Assembly: GCF_048077055.1 (NCBI RefSeq)
Contig: NZ_CP182236.1
Location: 2,294,001-2,358,000 of the forward strand
DNA length: 64,000 nucleotides
Direction of reading: 5' to 3'
From: Egbenema bharatensis
Lineage (GTDB): Bacteria; Cyanobacteriota; Cyanobacteriia; Elainellales; Elainellaceae
The notes beneath the pieces were generated by a model. That model ran no database searches and was not told where the DNA came from. It saw only the letters and a program-made list of their open reading frames with translations. A program made the position numbers and the translations under genes. How positions within the stretch are numbered: the first letter of the stretch is position 1; the number at the start of each line of letters is the position of its first letter. Positions 9,018 to 18,245 of this stretch are shown here, one piece after another.

Positions 9018-9644
9018 ATGACAGAAGTAAAACATAATCCTTACCTGGAGTTAATTGAAATTCCGGCAGGCTATCTCAATATCATGGGCTATGTCGATGA
9101 GTCAGAGGTGAACGGGCCAGGGTGTCGAGCGGTCGTTTGGGTGCAGGGCTGCTTACGCGAATGTCCAGACTGCTTCAACCCAGAGTCCTGGTCGTTTGAA
9201 ATTAACCAATTGATCTCCGTTGATACCCTGGCTCAAAAAATTCTGAGCAATCCTCGCAATGAAGGCGTTACTTTTTCAGGGGGGGAACCGTTCTGGCAAG
9301 CGCCTGCCCTGGCAGAACTAGCGCGGCTGGTGAAGGCGGCTGGGTTAAACGTCATGTCGTTTACGGGGTTCACCCTGGAGAAGCTGCGATCGCCCTATGC
9401 GCCGGCGGGGGCGGAAGAATTACTGGAACAGCTTGATTTATTGATCGATGGGGCTTACGTGGAATCGTTGGCGATTAATCAGCCTGACTCTCTGGTGTCT
9501 TCCAGTAATCAGCGGGTGCATATTTTTAATCCAGCCCTGGCCGATCGGTTGACCTGGGCTAGTGATCAGATCGAAATTCATATTCTCAAGGACGGCAGCC
9601 GGATTGTTACAGGCTATCGAGGTCAGATGAGTCTGTCGGAGTAG
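9018..9644 (+). CDS. 4Fe-4S single-cluster, radical-SAM activase-like protein
   Basis: A 208-residue protein resembling the activating enzymes of anaerobic ribonucleotide reductase (NrdG) and related radical SAM proteins. CLRECPDC (C45, C49, C52) gives the CxxxCxxC cluster site, and FSGGEPFWQ (about 80-88) is the SAM-binding motif. I chose ATG 9018 over an earlier in-frame ATG at 8973 because AAGGAGA lies at 9007-9013 and the longer form would overlap the previous gene. The C-terminus overlaps the convergent histidine kinase gene by 38 bp. No anaerobic reductase gene is nearby, so the true target is open. Confidence 0.8.
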   Translation: MTEVKHNPYLELIEIPAGYLNIMGYVDESEVNGPGCRAVVWVQGCLRECPDCFNPESWSFEINQLISVDTLAQKILSNPRNEGVTFSGGEPFWQAPALAELARLVKAAGLNVMSFTGFTLEKLRSPYAPAGAEELLEQLDLLIDGAYVESLAINQPDSLVSSSNQRVHIFNPALADRLTWASDQIEIHILKDGSRIVTGYRGQMSLSE

Positions 9645-12600
9645 GGAGATTGTCGTTGAATTGCCCTTGAGCCAGTCTAGCTACTGCCTGGACGAGTTGA
9701 TCAATCTCAAGGGGCTTGGTGACATGCTGTTGATAACCGCTGGTGAGGGCCCGCTGATAATCGGCTTCCCGAACATAGGCCGTCAGGGCAATGGCTGGAG
9801 TCTGGCCACCCTGATCCGGGGGTAAAGACCGCACCTTTTGGATCAGGGCATAACCGTCTACGCTGGGCATACCAATGTCGCTGATCAATACGTGCGGCCG
9901 GAAGGACTGCAAAATTGAGAGGGCCTCCGCTGCCGAAGCAACAGTCAGGACGTTGGCTCCATACTCCGTTAACAATGTCGTGAGTAATTCGCGGGCATCG
10001 GGTTCATCATCGACCGCCAGGACTCGCACTCCCGCAAGATTGAGTTCAGACAAAGGTTGCTGTCGGCTGGGCTGAATTGCGACGGCTTCCGTATTTAGCA
10101 AAGGCAATTGCACGGTAAATTCGGCTCCCAACCCTTCCCCCGGACTTTCTGCCAGAATTGTGCCTCCGTGGGCTTCCACCAACTGACGGACGATCGCCAA
10201 TCCTAGCCCCAACCCTCCGTGTTTGCGTGTGGTGGAAACATCTTCCTGCCGAAATGACTCAAAGATGTGAGGCAAAAAGGCGGCGCTAATCCCTTTCCCA
10301 GTATCACTGACGATCACTTGCACCTGATGTTCTACCTGTTCCACCTTAACTTCAACCCGCCCCCCTTCCGGGGTAAATTTAATCGCGTTAGATAATAAAT
10401 TCCAGACGATTTGTTGCAGACGGGCCGTATCCCCGGAAACCTGTCCAACGTCAGGTAATTCCAGATGCAGTGAGATTGATTTTGCTTCGGCTGCCGTTCT
10501 GACGGTATCAATTGCAGCTTCAATCACTGCGGTCAGATTCACTGGGGTTACATGCAGGCTGAGTTTGCCGCGCAAAATTTTGGCAACATCCAGCAGGTCA
10601 TCAATCAGTTGCGTTTGCAATTTAGCATTTCGCTCAATCGTAGCCAGGGCCTGAGCCGTGGTTTCTGCATCAAACTGACGGGACTGCAATAACTTCGTCC
10701 AACCCAGAATCGGGTTCAGGGGCGATCGCAACTCGTGGGAGAGAATCGCCAAAAATTCATCTTTGATGCGATTGGCCCGTTCAGCTTCTTCTCGCGCCGC
10801 TTGCTCTCGCTGAAACAACCGCTCTCGTTCGGCTTCCACCTGTTTCTGCTCAGTGATGTCCAGCACTGTACCAATGAAGCGTTGCGGATGTTCATTGGCA
10901 TCAAAATAAACCTGTCCTTTAGCGGCAATCCAGCGTTCGCTGCCCGCCTGAGTATCAATGATGCGATACTCTACCTCATATTTGCCGCCGCTAGCCGGGT
11001 TACAAGACCATTGCACCACCTGTTCCAGGCGATCGCGGTCTTCCGGATGTAGCCTCCTGAAAAATTCCTCAATGCTGATTTCAACCTGGGAGGGAACACC
11101 AAACATTGCCTTACAACCGTCATCCCACGCCAGTTGGTTCGTTTTGAGGTTCCAGTCCCAGGTGCCCAACTGGGCAGACTCGATCGCCATCCGCAGTCGG
11201 TCTTCACTCTGGCGCAGGGACTCCGCTACTTGTTTGCGATCGGCTTCCAGCTTTGCCTTTTCACTGATATCCACCGCAGCACAGGTCACGCCCACGATCG
11301 CATTTTGGCTGTCGCGCAGGGGATCAATGACTAAATCATAGTAGGCAACATTTCCATCCTGATAAGTCAGCTTCACCTCTTGCCTCAAGCCTGATCCAGT
11401 CTTCAGTACCTCTCGCTTCAGCTGATTAAGGCGCGCGGCAGACTCGGGAGTAGTAAAATCTTCATCTCGCCGACCCATCACCTCTGCCGTTGAATAATGG
11501 TTGGTGGGGTTGTAAATCCAGGTATAGCGGAGATCGAGATCCTGGTTAAACAGCGTCAGGGGAGCACTCTTGAGCGCAATGTTCAATCGATCCGTAGCTT
11601 GCTGTAGAGCCATTTCAGTTTGGCGCAGTTCGGTAATATCCGTGTTCGTGCCAAACCAGCGCAACACCCTACCCTGCTCACCTTGAATGGGAATAGCGCG
11701 GGAGAGAAACCAGCGATACTGGCCCTCTTTGCCCCGTAAGGGAAAAATATCTTCCCAGGCTTCACCCGCTTCCAGATGTTGCCGAAACTTTTTGAGTACC
11801 CGCTCTAGATGATCTGGATGATGAACCTGCTGCCAGCCCCAGCCCTGCATCTGTTCCAGGGATGTGCCAGTGTAATCAAACCAGCGCTGGTTGTACCAAA
11901 AAATATATCCTGTTTCATCCGCCATCCAGGCAAACTGGGAAATGTTATCTGCTAACGTCCGGAACCGGGTCTGGCTCTCCTGGCGTTCGTGTTCAGCTTG
12001 CTTCCGTTTACTGATGTCTTTGAACAGGATGGCTACTTTTCGGCTTTCCGGCGATCCCAGGTGAAAGGCAGACACCTCAAACCAGCGATTCATTGCATCA
12101 GACCGATGTTCAAAGCGGATAGGTTCACCGCTGAGGGCCACGTTACCGTACAGTTCAAACCAATGTTGTTCCAGATTGGGCAGAAGTTGCCGGGCGGTTT
12201 TACCTTCTGCCCGGTAGAGTCCCGTTTGGTGCTCAAAGGCTGGATTGATTTCCAGAAACCGATAATCGTAGGGGCAGTTGTGTTGATCGAACAGCATTTC
12301 AACCACGCAAAACCCCTCATTCATTGACTCAAACAGGGTGCGATAGCGGGTTTCCGATCGCCGCAAAGCTTCCTCGGCTTGTTTGCGATCGTGAATGTCT
12401 ACCACTGAGCCGATGTAGCCTTTAAAGGCTCCGTCTTCTCCAAACCAGGGGCTGGCCGCATCGATCGCCCAACGATATTCACCGTCTCTGCGCCGCAGAC
12501 GGTACTCCAACCGAAAGGCTTCGTGCTGCTTGTTGGCCGTCAAGAAATTCTCTCTAACCCGTTCATAATCCTCTGGATGGATGGTTTTTAACCAACCAAA

Positions 12601-13533
12601 ACCTAGTCCTGTTGCTTCCGTTTGCCCCGTGAACTCGTACCAGCTTTGGCTGAGATAGGTACAGTACCCCGTCGGATCCGTGACCCAGATCACGACGGGG
12701 GCATGATCTGCCATCTGGCGAAAGCGTTCTTCACTCTGGCGCAAAAGGGCTTCGCTGTGTTTGATTTCGTCGATGTTCGTCATCGTCCCAATCCAACCCG
12801 TGAGTTGATTTTGTTGATCCCGTGTTGGCACCGCCCGGCAGATGAACCAGTGGTAGACTCCATCCCAACGGCGAATTCGGTATTCAATCTCAAAGGGCTG
12901 TCCACAGGCAATTGCCTGGTTCCATTGCTCCAGAGTTCGATCGCGCTCCTCAGGGTGAACCGTACTGACTCCCGCCACTCCCAGCGACTCTGCCTGACTC
13001 AAACCCGTGTATTCATACCAGCGTTGATTCCAGTAATTGACAGCCCCAGCCGCATCAGCCGTCCAAACGATAGATGGCATTGCTTCAGCCAGATCCTGGC
13101 AGCGTTGCAGGCTAGATTGCAGGGATGCGTTTGCCTGGCTTAACTGCTGTTCCAACTGTTCGATCGCACTGAACAGGGTTGAATGCAGATCCTCCGGGGT
13201 CATTCGCTCTTGGATCAGGTAATCGGTCGCCCCATGCTTGAAAGCCTGTACCGCTATCTCTGCATCCTCCCCTCCAATCACCACGATCGGCGGGCAGCGA
13301 TCCCCCATTCCTTTCAGTTGTTTGAGTACATCAAAACGGGCTGCATTGAGAGAATGAACGGGCAACAGGATGCCATCAACCTGGCGGGATTGGGCGAGGG
13401 CCAGAATCTTGGTGCAATCTTGCTCACACAGAACCCGGTATGAAAATTCCCCGTCTTGCGGTAATTGATGCTTGTAGTTGTGATCGCCTTGGTCAGAATC
13501 AGCAATTACCAGAACAGTCCGGTGGGTTGACAT
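9607..13533 (-). CDS. Hybrid sensor histidine kinase with six PAS domains
   Basis: A 1308-residue soluble signalling protein. In order: a degenerate receiver (about 5-125), six PAS/PAC units (about 150-258, 272-385, 395-510, 522-637, 645-765, 775-897), a phospho-acceptor helix with SHELRSP (H933), a catalytic ATPase domain (NLLSNA 1045-1050, DTGKG 1077-1081, GGLGLGLAI 1106-1114) and a C-terminal receiver with phospho-acceptor D1219 and K1273. The first receiver has Pro where the acceptor Asp is expected (LLPV, about 56-59) and lacks the conserved Lys, so it probably senses without being phosphorylated. There are no membrane segments; input is likely cytoplasmic, perhaps redox, light or small molecules via PAS. 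No cognate regulator gene is adjacent. Confidence 0.92.
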   Translation of the reverse strand: MSTHRTVLVIADSDQGDHNYKHQLPQDGEFSYRVLCEQDCTKILALAQSRQVDGILLPVHSLNAARFDVLKQLKGMGDRCPPIVVIGGEDAEIAVQAFKHGATDYLIQERMTPEDLHSTLFSAIEQLEQQLSQANASLQSSLQRCQDLAEAMPSIVWTADAAGAVNYWNQRWYEYTGLSQAESLGVAGVSTVHPEERDRTLEQWNQAIACGQPFEIEYRIRRWDGVYHWFICRAVPTRDQQNQLTGWIGTMTNIDEIKHSEALLRQSEERFRQMADHAPVVIWVTDPTGYCTYLSQSWYEFTGQTEATGLGFGWLKTIHPEDYERVRENFLTANKQHEAFRLEYRLRRRDGEYRWAIDAASPWFGEDGAFKGYIGSVVDIHDRKQAEEALRRSETRYRTLFESMNEGFCVVEMLFDQHNCPYDYRFLEINPAFEHQTGLYRAEGKTARQLLPNLEQHWFELYGNVALSGEPIRFEHRSDAMNRWFEVSAFHLGSPESRKVAILFKDISKRKQAEHERQESQTRFRTLADNISQFAWMADETGYIFWYNQRWFDYTGTSLEQMQGWGWQQVHHPDHLERVLKKFRQHLEAGEAWEDIFPLRGKEGQYRWFLSRAIPIQGEQGRVLRWFGTNTDITELRQTEMALQQATDRLNIALKSAPLTLFNQDLDLRYTWIYNPTNHYSTAEVMGRRDEDFTTPESAARLNQLKREVLKTGSGLRQEVKLTYQDGNVAYYDLVIDPLRDSQNAIVGVTCAAVDISEKAKLEADRKQVAESLRQSEDRLRMAIESAQLGTWDWNLKTNQLAWDDGCKAMFGVPSQVEISIEEFFRRLHPEDRDRLEQVVQWSCNPASGGKYEVEYRIIDTQAGSERWIAAKGQVYFDANEHPQRFIGTVLDITEQKQVEAERERLFQREQAAREEAERANRIKDEFLAILSHELRSPLNPILGWTKLLQSRQFDAETTAQALATIERNAKLQTQLIDDLLDVAKILRGKLSLHVTPVNLTAVIEAAIDTVRTAAEAKSISLHLELPDVGQVSGDTARLQQIVWNLLSNAIKFTPEGGRVEVKVEQVEHQVQVIVSDTGKGISAAFLPHIFESFRQEDVSTTRKHGGLGLGLAIVRQLVEAHGGTILAESPGEGLGAEFTVQLPLLNTEAVAIQPSRQQPLSELNLAGVRVLAVDDEPDARELLTTLLTEYGANVLTVASAAEALSILQSFRPHVLISDIGMPSVDGYALIQKVRSLPPDQGGQTPAIALTAYVREADYQRALTSGYQQHVTKPLEIDQLVQAVARLAQGQFNDNLPTPTDSSDLDSL

Positions 13534-13917
13534 ACCTGAAATCCGTCCGCAGAGTTTTCAAAAAAATGTCGAGACTCCTGAGTGCCAATGAGTACCCAAC
13601 AACAATTCTAGTTCATCCTCAAGTCAGCCCAGATTAATATACTCTTTCCCTATCGACTTAGGAGGGCTTATCAGATTGTACTGGATCACCCGCCAGAGTA
13701 CTGTCCGATCCTGAACAGACGGCGGCGATCGTCCCCAACTCGCTTTTGGCCAGTGATGCAGCGATGATCAGTTGCTTTGGGTCAATCATAGCGGGTGAGG
13801 GGTAAACCCCACTGCATTCAGCTAAACAAAAGTTTATTTGATTTCTATGACGAATTAAGGGATTTTTATTTATAGTCAGAGTATTTACATTTAGGAAAGA
13901 CCATAAAGGAGATTGCG
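13534..13917. other. Intergenic region before the sortase operon
   Basis: No gene seen. It holds the divergent 5' regions of the histidine kinase and the small surface-protein gene. The last 100 bases are AT-rich and end in AAAGGAGATTGCG, a clear ribosome-binding site for the gene at 13918. Confidence 0.5.
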
Positions 13918-14223
13918 ATGAAACTCGCTCGTCTGACCCAACAAACCCTCAGTTCTTTAGCGGCAACTGCTTTTTTACTGTTGATGCCAGCTTTGGTGGT
14001 TAACACCGTCATGCTTGAGCCAGTTGCAGCCCAGGAAAACGGTGAGAATGGTGAGAACGGTGAAAACGGTGAAGCTCCAGTGAACGGCGTTGATGCAGGT
14101 GCAGGTGGAGCGTCTCAGAATGAGGTTGATTTCCCATTGCCGATCGCGGTTGTCGGTGGCGTGCTCCTCGTCGGCGCAGGAGTCTTGGGTTATCGTTATT
14201 CCCGTAAAAATGTAGCTCAATAA
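13918..14223 (+). CDS. Small surface protein, candidate sortase substrate
   Basis: A 101-residue exported protein. Residues 1-39 form a signal peptide ending near AAQ. Then comes a low-complexity ENGENGENGENGEAP stretch encoded by a nine-base tandem repeat (14039-14074), a Gly/Ala-rich linker, one C-terminal hydrophobic segment (about 74-91) and a basic tail (YRYSRKN). This is the layout of a cell-wall sorting signal, but no LPxTG is present; FPLPI (72-76) sits where the motif would be. The stop codon overlaps the ATG of the sortase gene (TAATG), so the two are translationally coupled. I infer that this protein is handled by that sortase; it could instead simply be a membrane protein. Confidence 0.75.
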   Translation: MKLARLTQQTLSSLAATAFLLLMPALVVNTVMLEPVAAQENGENGENGENGEAPVNGVDAGAGGASQNEVDFPLPIAVVGGVLLVGAGVLGYRYSRKNVAQ

Positions 14224-14969
14224 TGGGATTGAAGACGCAATTTAAGCACTCAAGCCCTGCGTTACTCGTTCTCTCGTTTTTAAGCGGATTTTTGGGCGGA
14301 ATTGCAACGGGTTCTGCATACCATCTAGAGTTGACGTTGCAACAAGAGGCGGCTGTCCTGGCTCAAGTTAACAGTGAGGACAGTCAAAGTGAAGCGGCTG
14401 TCCTGGCTCAAATCGGCGGTGAGGACAGTCAGGGTGAGTCGATCGTCACTCCAGAACCGTCAGTGGCTCAGGTTTTGGAAGCCGTTCCTGAAGTTGTCCC
14501 TCCTGAGGCTCCCCTGCCTCAGGGGGTTGAGCCGCGCCGGATTTATATTCCCGCCATTCAAGTCGATGCCACTGTGATTGATCTGGGGCTGAATTCTGAT
14601 GGTACGTTGCAGGTTCCCCAGAATTTTGCAGAAACGGGATGGTGGATTGGCGGAGCCCGGCCGGGAGCGCAGGGAGCAGCAGTTATTGTAGGACATTTTG
14701 ATTCACATACTGGCCCGGCTATTTTTTATCGACTACGGGATTTGCAACCTGGCGATGAAGTGCAGGTATTAGATGCTGCGGGTCAGGTTGTGAAGTTTGA
14801 GGTGGAGCATACTCGTCAGGTCAACAAGAATGCGTTCCCCAGAGATGATGTCTACGGCAAAACGGAGCACCCTACCCTACGGTTGATTACCTGTGGTGGC
14901 CCTTTTAATCACAGGCAGAGCCAGTACCGAGACAATTTGATTGTGTTTGCTTCCCGGATTGATGGCTAG
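14223..14969 (+). CDS. Class F-type sortase (cysteine transpeptidase)
   Basis: A 248-residue sortase. An N-terminal membrane anchor (about 11-34) is followed by two tandem 15-residue repeats (EAAVLAQ..EDSQ, about 42-72), a proline-rich linker and a sortase domain (about 104-246). The catalytic triad is visible: H158 in VGHFDS, C224 in LITCGG and R236 in YRDN. The pattern of IPAIQVDATV, GWWIGGARPG and DEVQVLDAAG is that of class F sortases of Actinobacteria and Chloroflexi. Sortases normally attach exported proteins to peptidoglycan or to one another in Gram-positive cells and are uncommon in cyanobacteria. Its start overlaps the stop of the small surface protein. Confidence 0.88.
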   Translation: MGLKTQFKHSSPALLVLSFLSGFLGGIATGSAYHLELTLQQEAAVLAQVNSEDSQSEAAVLAQIGGEDSQGESIVTPEPSVAQVLEAVPEVVPPEAPLPQGVEPRRIYIPAIQVDATVIDLGLNSDGTLQVPQNFAETGWWIGGARPGAQGAAVIVGHFDSHTGPAIFYRLRDLQPGDEVQVLDAAGQVVKFEVEHTRQVNKNAFPRDDVYGKTEHPTLRLITCGGPFNHRQSQYRDNLIVFASRIDG

Positions 14970-15495
14970 GGAGTGCTTGAAAGCCTTCTGGTATGGCTGA
15001 TTCTGATCTCCCTAAATCTCCCTGCAAAAGAATGGGACTTCCGATCTGTTTCCCCATTTGTTAAGGGGTTAGGGGGATCAAATCGCCATTAGGAAGCAAT
15101 AGAAGACCTGGGTGTGCACCGTCTGAGATTGGGGACGCAATCACCTGGATCAGGGTTTTGCCTGGTGGACTGGCGGGTTGAGTCCTGTCCACTTACCACA
15201 AAGCTGGATATTACCATACTACGATTTCAAAGTTTTTCCGGAAGGCACAACTGAGAGGAGCAATGTTTAAATAGAGGGATGGGCGCGCGCCGAAAGAGTC
15301 TGAGTCTTTCGATGGATTTTGCCGATGACGCGGTTCTTATACTGTTACTTTTATCGATACCTGTGCTCGTTTCAGTCGGATAGCTGCTAGAACTAAGCTA
15401 ACTGACCCGTGTTACGAGGCTATAGTATGTATCTCACAAGTTCAGTTCGATGGACTGAGCTTTCCTGCGGTTAACGTTATTGGTATAACCCTCTG
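14970..15495. other. Intergenic region, 526 bp
   Basis: No convincing gene. It contains a perfect seven-base-pair hairpin CGAAAGA-GTCTGAG-TCTTTCG at 15291-15311 without a T tract, and the presumed promoter and leader of the 7TM-HD gene. Confidence 0.5.
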
Positions 15496-15504
15496 GTGTC
15501 GCTA

Positions 15505-18051
15505 ATGAATCCTTTTCGAGTGTTGACCCGGCAGTTAGCTCAGTGGCAACGAGAATCCTATTCAGGGCACTCTCTACAACAATCTTCGCTTGATCGGTTA
15601 GTGAAGCGGACCGTCAGTCACGTCAAGCGTTGCACGAATGTTGTGCGGACTCAAGCGTTGGATTTTCGCCCCAATGGGTCGCGTCGGAAACCTCGTCATC
15701 TCGATCGCCATTCACCAATTTTTTTCCTGATTGCGGTGCTTTCCCTCACCAGCACCATCGGCTACCGTTTGTACAACGAGCCTCAGCTCAGTGTTGGAGT
15801 CACGGCCCCTCAAACGGTTCGCGCCCCAGAAACGGCTACGGTGATTGACACGCGGACAACGGAAGCCAATCGGAAAGCGGCGCGGACTGCATCGATCCCG
15901 ATTTTGATGATTGATCAAACCGTCAATCAAGAAATTTATCATTCTCTCCAGCGACTCCTCGATCGCGGCAATGAGTTACGCCAGGAGGCAGGAACTTTTC
16001 CCTTTGTCGAAACTTCGGTGCTATCTACCCGATCGCAGCAGTATCTCCGAAAGGCGCAAGAAAGTGAGTGGCAGCAAGTTCTGGCTGCGGTTGAGGGCAA
16101 CAGTTCTGCCTATCTGAACTCAGGCTCTACTGCCTCTAATGGGGATGCGGCTCCGGCAGGCGATCGGGGGGCAACTCGGGGACAGGGCAGCCATGCTTCT
16201 GAAACGGCCCAACAAGTTGCCGTTCTTGAATTGCGAGCCTATCGTCGGAATGCCTCTTCGGAAGACTTTCAGGCCTTGAAGGATGTCATCAATCGCGCTC
16301 GCCAGCGATATGCCCTTACGGTTGAATCCCTCTCAGGTCGGGGGGGTGGGGAAGCCAGTCGTCTGTATAACTTTGCGCTGTTGGAACTGACGGACGAACA
16401 ATGGGCAGCTACTCGCAATGAGGTACAAACGACTCTCCAGCGCATCCTGGCTCAAGGGGTTGCCCCTGGTTTGCCAGAACCGATACTGCGATCGGCGATC
16501 GAGTTGCAGTTACGCGGGGATATTCCCAGCATCACTGCTGACCTGGCCACCCAAATTTTGCTTGCCGTCATTCGTCCCAACCTGATTCAAGATCCCGAAC
16601 AAACCAAGGTAAGGGCAGAACAGGCCGCCCAAGCTGTAGAAGATGTGATGGTGGAAATTCAGCAGGGAGAGGTCATCATCCGGGCAGGAGAACCTATCAC
16701 GCAGTCAGATTTTGTGCTTTTAGATTATTTTGGTTTGAGCCGTCGGCAGACCAATTGGGTCGGCTTGCTGGGGTTTGGAGCGTTAATTAGTGGTTGTGTC
16801 GGCGTGTTTCTAATCGTTGAACATCAATTTCATCCTGGATTGCGGCGACGCGATCATATTCTGGTGTTGGTGTTGACCTTAAGCGTTTCTGGCGTTGCGG
16901 CACTGGGAACCCCTGCGATCGGGCTGTCGGCTTTAGGGTTGCTCGTTGGCAGTTTCTATGGCTCCGTCCTGGGTGTAACCGTCGTTGGTTTACTGAGTCT
17001 GGTGCTGCCTGTGGGGATGGAGTTAGTTGGGACGCATCTAGTAGCCAGTTCAGTGGGGGGATTGATTGGGGCAACGATGGCAGGGCGGCTCCGCTCACGC
17101 GAAGAATTAGCCATCCTGGGGGGGGTAGTGGGAATCACTCAGGGTGTGGTTTATGCCGTGCTGAGCTTGATGCTGAGTGCTGCCAGTTCTCCCGTCTGGT
17201 ACATTGTCCTGACTGGGGCTGCCCTACAAAGCCTGTTGGGCGTGGTTTGGAGCATTATTGCCCTGGGGGTCAGTCCTTACTTAGAAAATTTGTTTGACCT
17301 GATTACCCCCGTTCGGTTGGCGGAACTCTCTAATCCCAATCGTCCCCTGCTCAAACGGTTGGCTTCTAACGCGCCAGGCACCTTTCAACACACTCTGTTT
17401 GTAGCTACCCTGGCAGAGGCAGCGGCCCGGGAACTGGGCTGTAATGTAGAACTGGTCAGGGCTGGAACGCTTTACCACGATATTGGTAAGATGCACGACC
17501 CCCTGGGCTTCATCGAAAATCAGATGGGCGGCCCCAATAAGCATGATCTGATCGGGGATCCCTGGCTCAGTGCAGCCATTATCAAAAAGCACGTTACAGA
17601 AGGTGTGGTGATGGCTCGAAAGTGCCGATTACCCAAGGCGATTCAAGCCTTTATTCCCGAACACCAGGGCACGATGATGATCTCGTACTTCCACCATCAG
17701 GCCCAGCAACGCGCCAAAGCGGATCCCACTATTTTTGTGAATGATGCGGATTTTCGCTATGACGGCCCCATTCCCCAATCCAGGGAGACGGGTATTGTGA
17801 TGCTGGCCGATTCCTGCGAGGCAGCCCTGCGATCGCTCAAAGATGCGACCCCGGAAGAAGCTCTGGCGATGGTGAACCGGATTCTACGCGCCCGCTGGCA
17901 AGATGAACAGTTGATCGATTCGGGTTTAACTCGCGCTGAAATGGGGGGCATTGCTGAGATTTTTGTGAAAGTGTGGCAACAGTTCAACCACCAGCGGATT
18001 CCCTATCCCAAAGCGGCGATCGGTGCTCCGGCGGCGGAATCAGGATCGTGA
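15505..18051 (+). CDS. 7TM-HD phosphodiesterase, PgpH-like
   Basis: An 848-residue membrane protein of the 7TMR-HD family, whose Listeria and Bacillus members (PgpH/YqfF) hydrolyse cyclic di-AMP. One N-terminal membrane segment (about 69-85) leads to a large extracytoplasmic region (about 90-400), then about seven membrane segments (about 410-590) and a cytoplasmic HD domain with HTLFVATLAEAAA and YHDIGKMHDP (about 655-664), followed by PEHQG and the metal-binding D of MLADSCEAALRS. A GTG at 15496 in frame is possible; I prefer the ATG at 15505. The substrate is inferred from the family; cyanobacteria do use cyclic di-AMP. The gene appears monocistronic. Confidence 0.88.
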   Translation: MNPFRVLTRQLAQWQRESYSGHSLQQSSLDRLVKRTVSHVKRCTNVVRTQALDFRPNGSRRKPRHLDRHSPIFFLIAVLSLTSTIGYRLYNEPQLSVGVTAPQTVRAPETATVIDTRTTEANRKAARTASIPILMIDQTVNQEIYHSLQRLLDRGNELRQEAGTFPFVETSVLSTRSQQYLRKAQESEWQQVLAAVEGNSSAYLNSGSTASNGDAAPAGDRGATRGQGSHASETAQQVAVLELRAYRRNASSEDFQALKDVINRARQRYALTVESLSGRGGGEASRLYNFALLELTDEQWAATRNEVQTTLQRILAQGVAPGLPEPILRSAIELQLRGDIPSITADLATQILLAVIRPNLIQDPEQTKVRAEQAAQAVEDVMVEIQQGEVIIRAGEPITQSDFVLLDYFGLSRRQTNWVGLLGFGALISGCVGVFLIVEHQFHPGLRRRDHILVLVLTLSVSGVAALGTPAIGLSALGLLVGSFYGSVLGVTVVGLLSLVLPVGMELVGTHLVASSVGGLIGATMAGRLRSREELAILGGVVGITQGVVYAVLSLMLSAASSPVWYIVLTGAALQSLLGVVWSIIALGVSPYLENLFDLITPVRLAELSNPNRPLLKRLASNAPGTFQHTLFVATLAEAAARELGCNVELVRAGTLYHDIGKMHDPLGFIENQMGGPNKHDLIGDPWLSAAIIKKHVTEGVVMARKCRLPKAIQAFIPEHQGTMMISYFHHQAQQRAKADPTIFVNDADFRYDGPIPQSRETGIVMLADSCEAALRSLKDATPEEALAMVNRILRARWQDEQLIDSGLTRAEMGGIAEIFVKVWQQFNHQRIPYPKAAIGAPAAESGS

Positions 18052-18245
18052 ATTACACAACTACCAGATGAGCAAGCCACCGTAGGGGCAGTTCGCGAAC
18101 TGCCCTTACAGATTTCGGGTGGTCTACCCAAGTGCAAACCGCTGTGAATAACCTGTGCAGCGTTTTACGTTGCTGACTGGGCGGGCAAGATGCCCACCCC
18201 ACAAGCAGTTCAGGTGATTCAATTCGCAGTCCTCAGCTTTTCCCT
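18052..18245. other. Intergenic region with family A copy
   Basis: Convergent 3' ends of the HD gene and the protease gene. It is filled mainly by a family A element (18130-18237). No terminator with a T tract is evident. Confidence 0.5.
18130..18237 (+). repeat. Family A element, copy 3
   Basis: The core GACTGGGCGGGCAAGATGCC starts at 18175 and is followed by CACCCCACAAGCAGTTCAGG and a right end ATTCAATTCGCAGTCCTCAG. The left end is more diverged than in copies 1 and 4 but the spacing to the core is the same. Confidence 0.65.

Noticed and set aside
15430..15470. Possible tRNA because of a GTTCGAT segment
   Set aside because: No cloverleaf arms or acceptor stem could be built around it.
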